From Mitsuaria chitosanitabida ATCC BAA-476 = NBRC 102408 (GTDB lineage: Bacteria > Pseudomonadota > Gammaproteobacteria > Burkholderiales > Burkholderiaceae_C), in NCBI RefSeq assembly GCF_001598255.1, contig NZ_BCYP01000024.1, positions 1-64,000 on the forward strand: a stretch of DNA of 64,000 nucleotides, in the 5' to 3' direction. The notes under the pieces are model-generated. The model had not been told where the DNA came from. It did not search any database and was given only the letters and a program-made list of their open reading frames with translations. The translations under genes and the position numbers were made by a program. Of the stretch, positions 20,025 through 28,669 are shown in pieces. The first letter of the stretch is position 1. Each line of letters starts with the position of its first letter.

Positions 20025-20936
20025 TCAGGAGGATTTGCGCGGGGCGGCTGGCTTGCGCGTCGATGTCGTCTTGGCGCCGGTGGCCTTCGCGGCCGGCTTG
20101 GCCCGGGCGCCGCCGGTCGATCCCGTGGACCCGGGCGATCCGCCGGAGCGGGTGGCCCCGGTGGACTTCCCGGCTGCTTTGGGTGCCGCGCCGGAGGAGG
20201 TCTTGGCGGCGGTGCGGGCTGCCGGCTTGGGCGGGGCGGCATGGGCCGTGGCGGCGGCCGTGGCCGCGCTGGTCGCCGCGGCCGCGGTCTGTGCGGTCTT
20301 CATCGCGTTGGCCGCGACCTGGGTGAATTGCTGGGTGAGGGCGTTCCACCACTGCATCGGATCGGCTCCGGCAGGCTTGGCGCCGTCCGACGTCCCGCCC
20401 GCCTCGGCTGCAGATGCCTGGCCCGGCGTCTTGCCCGAAGCATCGCTCGCTGCCTTGTCCGACGTACCGCCCGCGGCCTTGCCCCATGCCGAGCCCGACT
20501 CGCTGCCGGGGCCCGGGGTGGCCCCCTCGCCCGCTTGCGGGAGAGGGTGGGGGTGAGGGTCTTCCGCGGCCTTCGCCCTCTCCGCCGTCCTCTCCGCGTG
20601 CCACGGCGCCGGTGGCGGCGACGCCTCCGGCGGCTGCGGCATCGCCGTCTTCAGCACCTCCTTGAGGTCGGCCATCGGCACGTTCATCGCATGCAGCGTC
20701 GACAGCGTCATCCGCTGCACCTCCAGGGCCTGGATGGTGGCGGCGAGCATGCGGGCGTTCTGCTCCAGCCAGAACTGCACGGTGCGCAGCTCGTCGATGC
20801 GCTTGTCCAGCTCCTGCGGGTTGAGCGTCGGCGCGACCCACTGGTTGAAGCCCGGGATCGCGGCCCCGGCGTTCTTCACCAGCCCTTGCAGGAAGTCGAA
20901 GCCGGGGACGAATCGGGTGAAGTCGGTGTCCGCCAT
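20025..20936 (-). CDS. phaM: PhaM-type polyhydroxyalkanoate granule regulatory protein
   Basis: The N-terminal 110 residues match PhaM: 'TDFTRFVPGFDFLQGLVKNA' and 'LDKRIDELRTVQFWLEQNA', a helical domain that in Ralstonia binds and activates PHA synthase. The C-terminal third is rich in Ala, Lys, Pro and Thr (histone H1-like), which in PhaM binds DNA and ties granules to the nucleoid. Between them lies a variable Pro/Ala/Gly-rich linker that includes a translated palindromic repeat ('HPHPLPQAGEGA'). At 303 residues the protein is longer than well-studied PhaM, mainly in this linker. The ATG at 20936 follows a GAGGAGA ribosome-binding site; ATG at 20951 is less likely. Role is assigned by similarity. 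Confidence 0.85.
   Translation of the reverse strand: MADTDFTRFVPGFDFLQGLVKNAGAAIPGFNQWVAPTLNPQELDKRIDELRTVQFWLEQNARMLAATIQALEVQRMTLSTLHAMNVPMADLKEVLKTAMPQPPEASPPPAPWHAERTAERAKAAEDPHPHPLPQAGEGATPGPGSESGSAWGKAAGGTSDKAASDASGKTPGQASAAEAGGTSDGAKPAGADPMQWWNALTQQFTQVAANAMKTAQTAAAATSAATAAATAHAAPPKPAARTAAKTSSGAAPKAAGKSTGATRSGGSPGSTGSTGGARAKPAAKATGAKTTSTRKPAAPRKSS
20519..20560. repeat. REP-like palindromic repeat inside the phaM coding sequence
   Basis: The arms CCCTCGCCCGC and GCGGGAGAGGG flank TT, followed by a G/T-rich tail (GTGGGGGTGAGGGT). This is the form of interspersed REP-like elements widespread between genes in gamma- and betaproteobacteria. Here it is in frame and translated on the minus strand as 'PHPHPLPQAGEGA'. 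Confidence 0.75.
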
Positions 20937-21009
20937 GGTGTCTCCTCGCATTCGTCGAAAGCGCCGTCGCGGGCCCGGACGCGCCAGGCGGTCCGCGGGG
21001 AGCGGGGTG

Positions 21010-21681
21010 TCAGGCCGGGATGTGGTTCAGGTCCGCCCAGCCGGTCCACAGGATCTGGATGCCGATGCACAGCAGCACGAAGGCCATCAGCCGCATCATG
21101 ACCAGCGTGCCGACGTCGCCCATGCGCATCAGCAGCCGGCCGCCGTTGCGGTAGACCAGGTAGACGACGCCCGCGGTGAAGGCCGCGCCGATCGCGGCGA
21201 TGCCGGCGCCCATCACGTAGGGGATCGGGGAGCGCGGGATCTGCGCGCCCAGTGCGATCGCCGCCGCGATGCAGCCCGGGCCCGTGGTCAGCGGGAAGGT
21301 GACCGGGAAGAAGCTGCGCCGCACGATCTCGGCCTCGGTCAGGTCGCTGGACGAGGTCTGCGCGACGGCGGTCTGCACGTCGTCGGTCTCGTTGCGGGTC
21401 AGCATGACCCAGGCGCTGTAGGCCACCAGCAGGCCGCCGCCCACCCGCACCACCGGGAGCGAGATGCCGAACATGTCCAGCACGTAGGTGCCCACCAGCA
21501 AGGACACCATGATCACGACCCAGCCGTTGATGGCCACCTGGCGCGACAGCCGTTTGAGGACCTTGTCGTCCCCCCCGGCCGCGCCGATGACGATGGGCGC
21601 GACGCCGACGGGATTGATGATGGGCAGCAAGGTCAGCGGGACCAGGAACAGCTGTTGGAAAAACGACGGCAGGGCGTCCAA
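21010..21681 (-). CDS. MarC family integral membrane protein
   Basis: A 223-residue membrane protein with six predicted helices and the MarC signature regions: 'LIPLINPVG'-like 'LTLLPIINPVGVAPIVIG' near the N-terminus, 'LLVAYSAWVMLT' in the middle and 'FPLTTGPGCIAAAIALG' at the second half-repeat. The family was named for a neighbour of the mar locus but is not shown to confer resistance; it is probably an inner-membrane transporter or channel of unknown substrate. It lies in a minus-strand run with TraB/GumN upstream and phaM downstream. Confidence 0.9.
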   Translation of the reverse strand: MDALPSFFQQLFLVPLTLLPIINPVGVAPIVIGAAGGDDKVLKRLSRQVAINGWVVIMVSLLVGTYVLDMFGISLPVVRVGGGLLVAYSAWVMLTRNETDDVQTAVAQTSSSDLTEAEIVRRSFFPVTFPLTTGPGCIAAAIALGAQIPRSPIPYVMGAGIAAIGAAFTAGVVYLVYRNGGRLLMRMGDVGTLVMMRLMAFVLLCIGIQILWTGWADLNHIPA

Positions 21682-21735
21682 GATCAGGGCTCCGGAGAGA
21701 GAGGCTTCAGAGCGGGTCAGTGTGCCGCAAGTCCG

Positions 21736-22710
21736 TCACCGCGACGGCGACCGCGGCATCAGGGTTACCTCGAAGCCGCGTTGGCGCAACAGCACCGGCA
21801 AGGCATGGGGACCGGTCATGTGCATGGCGCCCACCGCCACCAGCAGGGTCTGCCCGGCCTGGTGCAATTCCGAGACCCGGTCCGCCAGATGGGGGTTGCG
21901 GCTGTCGTTGATCCGCTGCAGCGTCGCGCGGTCGTTGGCGTCGGACACGCAGTCGCACCAGTCGGCATAGCGGTCCAGCCGCTGGAGGTCGCCCCGGTCC
22001 CAGACGGTGACCATCTGGTCCAGCGTGCGCAGCAGCGACTTGGGGCGCTCCAGCTGGCGCAGGTTGGCTTGCAGCTCCTTGCCGGCCGCCGCCGGATCGG
22101 CGGGCAGCAGCGCGTCGAGCTGGCCCTGCAGCGTCTCCAGCGCCAGCACCGGCAGCTTGCGGTCGCGCGCCCACTGGCTCAGCAGCATCTCCTGGCCGTA
22201 GCGCACGTCCAGCCCCAGGCCGCGGGCGCGCAGCAGCATGTAGGTGCTGGTCTGCAGCAGCGGATGCAGGCTGGCCAGCGCCCGTGGCGGCAGGCAGACG
22301 GCGGCGGCCTGCGTGTCCAGCCGGCGCTGGGTGGCGGCGTCCAGCGGCAGCTCGGGCATGGGCGGCATCCGCCAGGCGTCGCGGTCCAGCGGGTCGAGCT
22401 CCAGCGCGACGGCGTCCACCCGGTCCAGCGCCGCCAGCAGGCGCGGTCCCGGCGCGGCCCAGGCCGGCTTGCCGACGTGCAGGCTGGCGTAGAGGTAGGA
22501 GGTGCGGCCGTCGCGCGTCAGCGACCACATCAGGCCGCGGTCGCGGGCCTGCGCGCGGAGCTTCTCGGCGGAGAGCGGGGCCGGTTCCGGCGGGCAGGAC
22601 GCGGCCGGCGCGGCGAGCGCGGGACCCAGCAGGCCCCAGGAGATCAGCAGGGCGCCGAACGCGCGCAGCGCGCGTCGGGCCAGGGGAGCGGGGAGGGCGG
22701 CGATCAGCAT
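21736..22710 (-). CDS. TraB/GumN family protein
   Basis: The 324-residue product has an N-terminal signal-like hydrophobic segment (about residues 15-35) and the TraB/PrgY/GumN domain: 'SYLYASLHVGKPAW' near the start corresponds to the conserved GTxH motif, here 'SLHVG', and the second histidine motif is 'LVAVGAMHMTGPHALP'. The family includes Tiki-like metalloproteases and pheromone-shutdown proteins; GumN function is unknown. Two cysteines ('ASCPPEP', 'WCDCVS') may be disulfide-bonded in the periplasm. It lies 37 bases after the AAA+ ATPase gene in the same orientation. Confidence 0.85.
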   Translation of the reverse strand: MLIAALPAPLARRALRAFGALLISWGLLGPALAAPAASCPPEPAPLSAEKLRAQARDRGLMWSLTRDGRTSYLYASLHVGKPAWAAPGPRLLAALDRVDAVALELDPLDRDAWRMPPMPELPLDAATQRRLDTQAAAVCLPPRALASLHPLLQTSTYMLLRARGLGLDVRYGQEMLLSQWARDRKLPVLALETLQGQLDALLPADPAAAGKELQANLRQLERPKSLLRTLDQMVTVWDRGDLQRLDRYADWCDCVSDANDRATLQRINDSRNPHLADRVSELHQAGQTLLVAVGAMHMTGPHALPVLLRQRGFEVTLMPRSPSR

Positions 22711-22747
22711 GGGCGGGACGATGCCACAGAACGGGTGGCCGCCCGGG

Positions 22748-25051
22748 TCAGGTCTCGCCCGCGCGGAAGCCCATCGGGCGGCGCTGGCGGACGTCCGGCT
22801 TCACGCGGTGCTCGGCCTCGAGCAGGATCAGGAACTCGTCCGGCGACAGCGCCTCGCCCAGGACCTCGGCCTGTTGCCGCACCGCGGCGAAGTCGCCCGG
22901 GGTGAGGGCGTCCAGCGCGGCCAGCCGGTCCGCGGCCGCGGCGTCGGGCGGCGCGCCGACCTCGCGCTCGAACATCAGGCGGCGCTGGTCCGGACGCAAG
23001 GGCTTGAAGCGGATCTTGAAGCCGAAGCGTCGCAGCGCCGCCTCGTCCAGGTCGTCGAAGGCATTGGTGGTGCAGATGAACAGGCCCGCGAAGCGCTCCA
23101 TGCCGGCCAGCATCTCGTTGACCTCGCTCACCTCGTAATGGCGCTCGGCCATGCGGCGGCTGCGCAGGAAGCTGTCGGCCTCGTCCAGCAGCAGCACGGC
23201 GTTCTCCGCGGCGGCGGCCTCGAACATGCGGGCCATGTTCTGCTCGGTCTCGCCGACGTACTTGGACATCAGGTCGCTGGCGAGCTTCACCATCAGCGGC
23301 CGCTGCAGCTCCGCGGCGATGTGCTCGGCCAGCGCGGTCTTGCCGCTCCCCGGCGGACCATGGAAGCACAGCGTGCCCATGCCGCGGCGGCGCAGCGCCT
23401 CGATCAGGCGCGGCAGCGGGAAGCGCGACTCGCAATGGATCAGCTCCAGCGCGTAGCGGGTGACGGCGGGCCGCGCGGCGGTCGGCTCGTCGCCCTGGCC
23501 CAGCGCCTTGTCCGCGTGGGCGAGCTGGCGGCAGACCAGGCGCTCATGGGCGTCGGCGTCGCTGTCGGCCCCGGCGGCCAGGCGGGCGAAGCGGACGGCG
23601 GTGCGGACCTGCGCGGGCGTCAGGCCGCGGCGCTCGGACAGGCGCTCGGCGAAGCCCTCGGGCACGTCGAGCTCCGCCAGCGCCTTGCGCACCAACCCCA
23701 GCCGCGCGCCGGGCGGCGGCGACTTGAGCTCCAGGTGGTACTGGAAGCGGCGCCGGAAGGCGGGGTCGATGTGCTCGATGCGGTTGGTGATCCAGAGCAC
23801 CGGGACGGGGTTGCTCTCCAGGATCTGGTTGACCCAGGCCTTCCCGTTGACGGCCATGGGCGCGGGCATCTCCAGCGCGGCGTCCAGGCGCGCCATCAGG
23901 TGGGCGGCGTCGCCGCTCAGGTGCGGGAAGACGTCCTCGACCTCGTCGAACAGCAGGGCCACGTCGCGGCTGGCCTTCAGGAAGACCTGGCTGATCTGCA
24001 GCGAGCGGTAGCGGTCGCGCCCGGTCAGCGCGTTGCCCTCGCGGTCGGCGTACTCGACCTCGTAGAGCGACAGGCCGGCCTCGCGGGCCACGACCTTGGC
24101 CAGCTCGGTCTTGCCGGTGCCCGGCGGGCCGTAGACCAGCACGTTCACGCCGGGCAGGCCTTGCGACACGGCATTGCGCAGCAGGGTCGCGAGCAGCTCG
24201 AAGTCCTCGGCGACGAAGTCGAAATCGGCGCGTTGCAGCGGGCTGGGCGACACGGGCCGGGTGAAGACGGCCATCAGGTCCTGCGGGCCGTCGTAGGCGC
24301 GCATGAGCACCGGGGGCAGCTGCTCGCTGACCTTCATCAGGTCGGACAGGTCGGTGATGTTGTGCTCGGCGATCAGGTTCTCCACCATGCCGACGCGCTC
24401 CAGCCGCGAGCCGGCGCGCAGCGCCTCGGCCACCTCGTGGGCGTCGACGCCCGCGACCTCGGCGATCGCGGCGAAGGCCTCCTGGGCGGTGTTGACCTTG
24501 AACTCGACCAGCGCGCCGCGCAGCTCGCGCTGGTAGCGGGCCAGGGTGCCGTAGAGCAGCAGGGCGCGCTCGGCGGCGTTGAGCTGCAGCAGGCGGCCGA
24601 GGATGTCGATGTTCTGCTCGACCAGCGTGGACTGGCGCCGGAGCTGGCGATCCAGCGCCTCGCAGGTGCAGGACAGCAGCGCGAGCAGGTCCTTGGGCGC
24701 GTCCTTGATGTACTCGTCGAGGTAGAAGAAGACGGTGGCTTCGGCGAAGGGGCCGCGCCAGAGTCCGTGGCGGGCGAGGAAGGCGGCGTCGCTCAGCTTC
24801 TCATGGCCGGCCCAGAGCGCATGGCCCTGGCAGCGCCGCGCCAGATAGACACGCACCCGGGTCAGGACCGCGGGCGGCCACACCAGGTGGCGCGCGGTCA
24901 GCGCGAGCAGGCCGCTGAGGTCTCGGCGGGGATTGAAGCGGTTGGCGTGGCGGACCGTCAGTGTCAGCACGAAGTGCGAGCACATGCGGTCCAGCACCGG
25001 GCTGTCGGCGAGTCCGGGGGACGACAGCGGGGGCTGTGCGCGCTTGCCCAT
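22748..25051 (-). CDS. Large AAA+ ATPase with two ATPase domains
   Basis: A 767-residue protein with two AAA+ modules. The first (about residues 280-470) has Walker A 'YGPPGTGKTELA' and Walker B 'VALLFDEVEDVFP'; the second (about 545-700) has 'HGPPGSGKTALAEHIAAE' and 'AVLLLDEADSFLRSRR'. The pore-like segment 'MSKYVGETEQN' in the second domain resembles FtsH/Cdc48-type classical AAA proteins. The N-terminal 270 residues are helical with no recognised domain. It may remodel or unfold a protein, but no protease or adaptor is adjacent. The ATG at 25051 is chosen; an in-frame TTG at 25090 would add 13 residues. No ribosome-binding site is clear at either. Confidence 0.85.
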   Translation of the reverse strand: MGKRAQPPLSSPGLADSPVLDRMCSHFVLTLTVRHANRFNPRRDLSGLLALTARHLVWPPAVLTRVRVYLARRCQGHALWAGHEKLSDAAFLARHGLWRGPFAEATVFFYLDEYIKDAPKDLLALLSCTCEALDRQLRRQSTLVEQNIDILGRLLQLNAAERALLLYGTLARYQRELRGALVEFKVNTAQEAFAAIAEVAGVDAHEVAEALRAGSRLERVGMVENLIAEHNITDLSDLMKVSEQLPPVLMRAYDGPQDLMAVFTRPVSPSPLQRADFDFVAEDFELLATLLRNAVSQGLPGVNVLVYGPPGTGKTELAKVVAREAGLSLYEVEYADREGNALTGRDRYRSLQISQVFLKASRDVALLFDEVEDVFPHLSGDAAHLMARLDAALEMPAPMAVNGKAWVNQILESNPVPVLWITNRIEHIDPAFRRRFQYHLELKSPPPGARLGLVRKALAELDVPEGFAERLSERRGLTPAQVRTAVRFARLAAGADSDADAHERLVCRQLAHADKALGQGDEPTAARPAVTRYALELIHCESRFPLPRLIEALRRRGMGTLCFHGPPGSGKTALAEHIAAELQRPLMVKLASDLMSKYVGETEQNMARMFEAAAAENAVLLLDEADSFLRSRRMAERHYEVSEVNEMLAGMERFAGLFICTTNAFDDLDEAALRRFGFKIRFKPLRPDQRRLMFEREVGAPPDAAAADRLAALDALTPGDFAAVRQQAEVLGEALSPDEFLILLEAEHRVKPDVRQRRPMGFRAGET

Positions 25052-25157
25052 GGTGCGGGCGATCTTGGCGCACGTGGCGATCCAGGACAAGCCCCGGCCC
25101 CGGGTGACGCGATGTCGGAGGGCGGGGGTGACGGCGCCGTCGATGCGGCGCGGCAGA

Positions 25158-25460
25158 TCAGTGCATCACGACCGGTTGGTGGCCGAGGTTGGCGTACTGG
25201 GCGATGAAGGCGTCCAGGTCATCGACGTCCGGGCCCTGCTCGATCAGGGCCTCCACCCCTTCCTGGAAGGTCTGCGCGAGGGCGCCTTCGATGAAGATCT
25301 CCTTGCGTGAGACCTTGTCGACGATCTCGAAGCCGTCCCGCTGCAGCGCGGGCGGATCGACGTCGCTGCGCGCCGCGTGGGCGGTGTCGCCGGCGGAAGG
25401 AGCGACCGGCACATCGAACTGGACGACGATGTAGCTCGGCGAGTCGTAGAGCATGTACAT
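25158..25460 (-). CDS. DUF3567 (BTH_I0359-type) protein
   Basis: A 100-residue protein matching the betaproteobacterial DUF3567 family: 'MLYDSPSYIVVQFDVP' at the N-terminus, a central variable part, and 'GFEIVDKVSRKEIFIEGALA' followed by 'FQEGVEALIEQGP'. It has no signal peptide or membrane segment and is probably cytoplasmic. The function is unknown. ATG at 25460 or at 25454 could be the start; the first has GGAGTC a few bases upstream. Confidence 0.85.
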   Translation of the reverse strand: MYMLYDSPSYIVVQFDVPVAPSAGDTAHAARSDVDPPALQRDGFEIVDKVSRKEIFIEGALAQTFQEGVEALIEQGPDVDDLDAFIAQYANLGHQPVVMH

Positions 25461-25665
25461 AGAGACTCCTTTGCGTCAGGAGTTATGGCCTGCCGCGCCG
25501 GAATCAAGTCCCGTCGCTCCCAACCAGACCATGACCCCATGGTGGCAGAACTTGTGGCGCCCGACCTGCTTCCCCCCACGCCCGAGTGGTGCCAACCGCA
25601 CGGACGCCGCGCACTCGATCACGCGACGCCCCGTGTTCGAGGGGCATCGGCCGCGGTCCGACCGC

Positions 25666-26808
25666 TCACTCCAGCAAACGGAGGGCCCACTGCTCGTCGT
25701 CGTCCAGGCTGAAGCGCAGATCCACCGGCAGGAAACCGCGCGAGCCGTCCAGCCAGACCGCCCATTGCAGCGCGGGACGGCCGGCGCCGCGCTGCAACGC
25801 GCGACGCAGCAGCCAGCGGTCGCCCTCGCGGGCGGCGACTTCGAAATCCCAGACATGGATCCCCTGCGCACCGGCGACGGGCACGCGCAGCACCAGGCCG
25901 AGGCGCCGGTCCGGCTCGGCGGCCATCATGGCCGAGAGCTGGAGCCACCAGGAGAGCCGGTCCTGCGTGCCCGGCGGCAAGGGCCAGGCGCGCGGGCCGG
26001 CCAGCAGCGCCGGTCCGGCGGGACCCCGGTCGCGGTCGAAGAGCAGCAATTCCCGGTCCCGGCCGTTGCGGCGAACGGTGTGCCGGTCCGGCATCAGACC
26101 CTGCGGACCGGTGCGGCCCTCGCTGCGCCACACGGGCAACTCGCGGTCGCCGGCGCGGCGCTCCAGCGTCAGCTCGTAATGGCCGTCGGCGATGCGGAAG
26201 CTCAGGGCGGCCTCGCCGGGTTGGCCGTTGATCGTGAAGGCGTAGACCTTCGCGCCGTCACCCTGCAAGGGGAGGGCGAGGAGGGCGGGGGTGGGGCGGG
26301 CTTCGATCCTGTGGGCGACCGAGCAGTCGCCCGCCTGAGCCGGCGCCCCCGCTCGCTCATGCGCCCCCACCGCGCCGCAGGGCGACGCGGTCTCCGCAAA
26401 TCGCTCGGAGGGCGCCGGCTCAGGCGGGCTCCGCCACGATCCGCTGTCGGCCGCGGGAATGGAAGCCGCGTCCGCGACGCCCTCGGTCGCCACCGGCATC
26501 TCCGTGTCCACTCCCTTCGCCGGCGCGGTGGCGCGGGGGACGCCAGGTGAGGGGCCCTGGGGAGGCGGGCTCGGGCTTGGCGCCGGCGTCGACGTTGGGG
26601 GCGAATCCGGTCGGTTACGGGGTGTGGGCGGCGGGGCGGACGGCGGTGACGCGACGTCGATCCGGGTGGTGAGCGGGACGGGCGCGACCGCACGGGGCGG
26701 GGTCTCCCGGGCGAGACCGGCCAGCACCCCGGCGTGCAGGGCGACGGCCGCCGCGACGGCCAGCGCGAGGGCGGGCGACTGCGGGGCGCCCGAGGCGTTC
26801 CGGTCCAT
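25666..26808 (-). CDS. DUF3108 domain protein with N-terminal membrane anchor
   Basis: The 380-residue protein has one N-terminal hydrophobic helix (about residues 13-32), a long Pro/Ser/Thr-rich linker to about residue 120, and a C-terminal beta-rich DUF3108 domain with 'YAFTINGQPGEAALSFRI' and 'DGHYELTLERRAGDRE' and ending 'RGFLPVDLRFSLDDDEQWAL'. The architecture recalls TonB: helix, Pro-rich spacer, periplasmic domain, though the terminal domain is different. DUF3108 proteins are periplasmic and uncharacterised. It is divergent from the FAA-like gene with only 60 bases between the starts. Confidence 0.82.
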   Translation of the reverse strand: MDRNASGAPQSPALALAVAAAVALHAGVLAGLARETPPRAVAPVPLTTRIDVASPPSAPPPTPRNRPDSPPTSTPAPSPSPPPQGPSPGVPRATAPAKGVDTEMPVATEGVADAASIPAADSGSWRSPPEPAPSERFAETASPCGAVGAHERAGAPAQAGDCSVAHRIEARPTPALLALPLQGDGAKVYAFTINGQPGEAALSFRIADGHYELTLERRAGDRELPVWRSEGRTGPQGLMPDRHTVRRNGRDRELLLFDRDRGPAGPALLAGPRAWPLPPGTQDRLSWWLQLSAMMAAEPDRRLGLVLRVPVAGAQGIHVWDFEVAAREGDRWLLRRALQRGAGRPALQWAVWLDGSRGFLPVDLRFSLDDDEQWALRLLE

Positions 26809-26868
26809 CCGATCCTGAGGTGACAATGCCGGAGACGACTGCACGACGATGACTGCCCGACGACAACA

Positions 26869-27939
26869 ATGAAACTCGCTACCTACCGCGACGGCTCCCG
26901 CGACGGCCAGTTGGTGGTCGTGTCGCGCGACCTGAGCCAGGCATGCTATGCCAACGGCATCGCGACGCGCCTGCAACAGGTGCTCGACGACTGGAACTTC
27001 ATGGCCCCTCAGCTCGAGGTGCTGTCCCAGTCGCTGAACCAGGGCCGGGCCCGCCACGCCTTCGCCTTCGACCCGAGGCAATGCCTGGCCCCGCTGCCGC
27101 GGCTCTCCGCCTGGATCGCGGGCGAGGGCTATCCCGACCACGGCCGCGCGCTGCGCGAGCGCGGCATCCCCTGGCCCGAACGGCTCAGCGCGCCGCTGCT
27201 GCGCGCCGGGGGCGCGGAGGCGTTGCTCGGTCCGTCGGAGACGCCCGCGCTGCGCGGCATGCCGGGTCTGGAGCCCGAGGCCCAGCTGGCGGTGCTGACC
27301 GCCGACATCCCGCAGGGCGCCGTGCCCTCGCAGGCGCTGGAAGCGGTGCGGCTGCTGATGCTGGTGAACGACTGGGTACTGCGCCCGGTGCAGCAGGAGG
27401 AACTCGCCGGCGGTCTGCCCGCGATGCACAGCCGGCCGGCGCTGCAGTTCGCGCCGGTGGCCGTGACCCCAGACGAGCTGACCGGCGCCTGGTACCTCGG
27501 TCGCGCGGCGCTGCAGCTTCAGCTGATGCGCAACGGACGCAAGCAGGCGGTGCTCGACGCCAAGGCCGGGATGCAGTGGTCCTTCGGCGACCTGCTGGCC
27601 GAGGCGGCCCGCAACCGGCCGCTGCGCGCCGGGACGCTGGTCGGCGCGGGCATGCCCGGCGGCGGCAAGCCGGTGACGCTGGAGGCGGGCGACAGCCTGC
27701 GCATCGAATTCAAGCTCGGCGACGGCCCGGGTCCGTTCGGGGCCATCGACATGGACCTGGCCGAGCCCGATCATGACGCCGGCGCGGACGACGACGAACC
27801 GCCGCTGGACGACGCGGACGACGCGGACGACGCGGGCGAGGGCGCGGCGATCGCCGAGGCTCCGGCCGGGACCGAGACCATCGACACCGTCGACGCGGCG
27901 GACCTGGCCGCCACCACCGACGACTCGAAGGGCGCCTGA
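26869..27939 (+). CDS. Divergent fumarylacetoacetate hydrolase-like protein with acidic tail
   Basis: The 356-residue protein starts like the bacterial fumarylacetoacetase family ('MKLATYRDGSRDGQLVVVSRDL') and keeps the early domain 'RHAFAFDPRQCLAPLPR'. The metal-binding E-x-E motif of the family reads E137-A-Q139: the second acidic ligand is glutamine. The later Asp is present in 'LVNDWVLR' (D168), but the loop that normally carries the SKD and 'RGYSCIAE' type segments is shortened. The last 55 residues form a strongly acidic Asp/Ala tail. It may have lost hydrolase activity or changed substrate. No other tyrosine or homogentisate catabolism gene is nearby. Confidence 0.75.
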   Translation: MKLATYRDGSRDGQLVVVSRDLSQACYANGIATRLQQVLDDWNFMAPQLEVLSQSLNQGRARHAFAFDPRQCLAPLPRLSAWIAGEGYPDHGRALRERGIPWPERLSAPLLRAGGAEALLGPSETPALRGMPGLEPEAQLAVLTADIPQGAVPSQALEAVRLLMLVNDWVLRPVQQEELAGGLPAMHSRPALQFAPVAVTPDELTGAWYLGRAALQLQLMRNGRKQAVLDAKAGMQWSFGDLLAEAARNRPLRAGTLVGAGMPGGGKPVTLEAGDSLRIEFKLGDGPGPFGAIDMDLAEPDHDAGADDDEPPLDDADDADDAGEGAAIAEAPAGTETIDTVDAADLAATTDDSKGA

Positions 27940-27973
27940 ACCGCGCCTCATGCACATCACGAAGGAGACTCCG

Positions 27974-28669
27974 ATGCGGACCCTCAAGCTGTCGTCGCTG
28001 GCGCGACGTGACCTCATCGCGCTGCTGGGCGCGGGCCTGGCCTCGCCCTGGGCGCTGGCCCTGAACCTCACCGAGACCGACGCCGCCTCCGGCGTGCGGG
28101 CGGCGCTGGAGCGGGGCGCCTCGGCGGCGCTGGCCAACCTGGGCCGCACCGACGGCTTCCTCGGCAATCCGCAGGTGCGCATCGAGCTGCCGGGGGCGCT
28201 CAAGGATGCCGCGCGCCTGCTGCGCTCGACCGGCCAGGGCAAGCGGATCGACGACTTGGTCACCTCGATGAACCGCGCCGCCGAGCAGGCCATGCCCGAG
28301 GCGCGTCAGCTGCTGGTCAACACGGTGCGCAACATCAGCGTCGAGGACGCGGTGAAGATCGTGCGCGGCGGCGACGACGCGGTGACGCGCTTCTTCGAGG
28401 ACAAGACCCGCAGCCCGCTCACCACCAAGTTCCTGCCCATCGTCACCCAGGCCACCGAGCGCCAGTCGCTGAGCGAGAAGTACAACGCGGTCGCCGGCAA
28501 GGCGGCGGGCTTCGGCCTGGTGCGCAAGGAAGACGCCAACCTCCAGTCCTACGTCACCGACAAGGCGCTGGACGGCCTGTACTTCATGATCGGCCAGGAG
28601 GAGGAGAAGATCCGCCAGGACCCGGTCGGCACCGGCAGCGCCATCCTCAAGAAGGTCTTCGGAGGATGA
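27974..28669 (+). CDS. DUF4197 protein
   Basis: A 231-residue exported protein of the DUF4197 family. A signal segment 'LSSLARRDLIALLGAGLAS' precedes the mature part with 'ASGVRAALERGASAALANLG', 'NPQVRIELPGALKDAARLLR' and 'MNRAAEQAMPEARQLLVNTV', conserved in the family, and it ends 'DPVGTGSAILKKVFGG'. The start at 27974 has GAAGGAG 9 bases upstream. Twin arginines in 'LARRDLIALLG' could use Tat. Function is unknown. Its stop overlaps the start of the next flavoprotein gene (ATGA). Confidence 0.86.
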   Translation: MRTLKLSSLARRDLIALLGAGLASPWALALNLTETDAASGVRAALERGASAALANLGRTDGFLGNPQVRIELPGALKDAARLLRSTGQGKRIDDLVTSMNRAAEQAMPEARQLLVNTVRNISVEDAVKIVRGGDDAVTRFFEDKTRSPLTTKFLPIVTQATERQSLSEKYNAVAGKAAGFGLVRKEDANLQSYVTDKALDGLYFMIGQEEEKIRQDPVGTGSAILKKVFGG

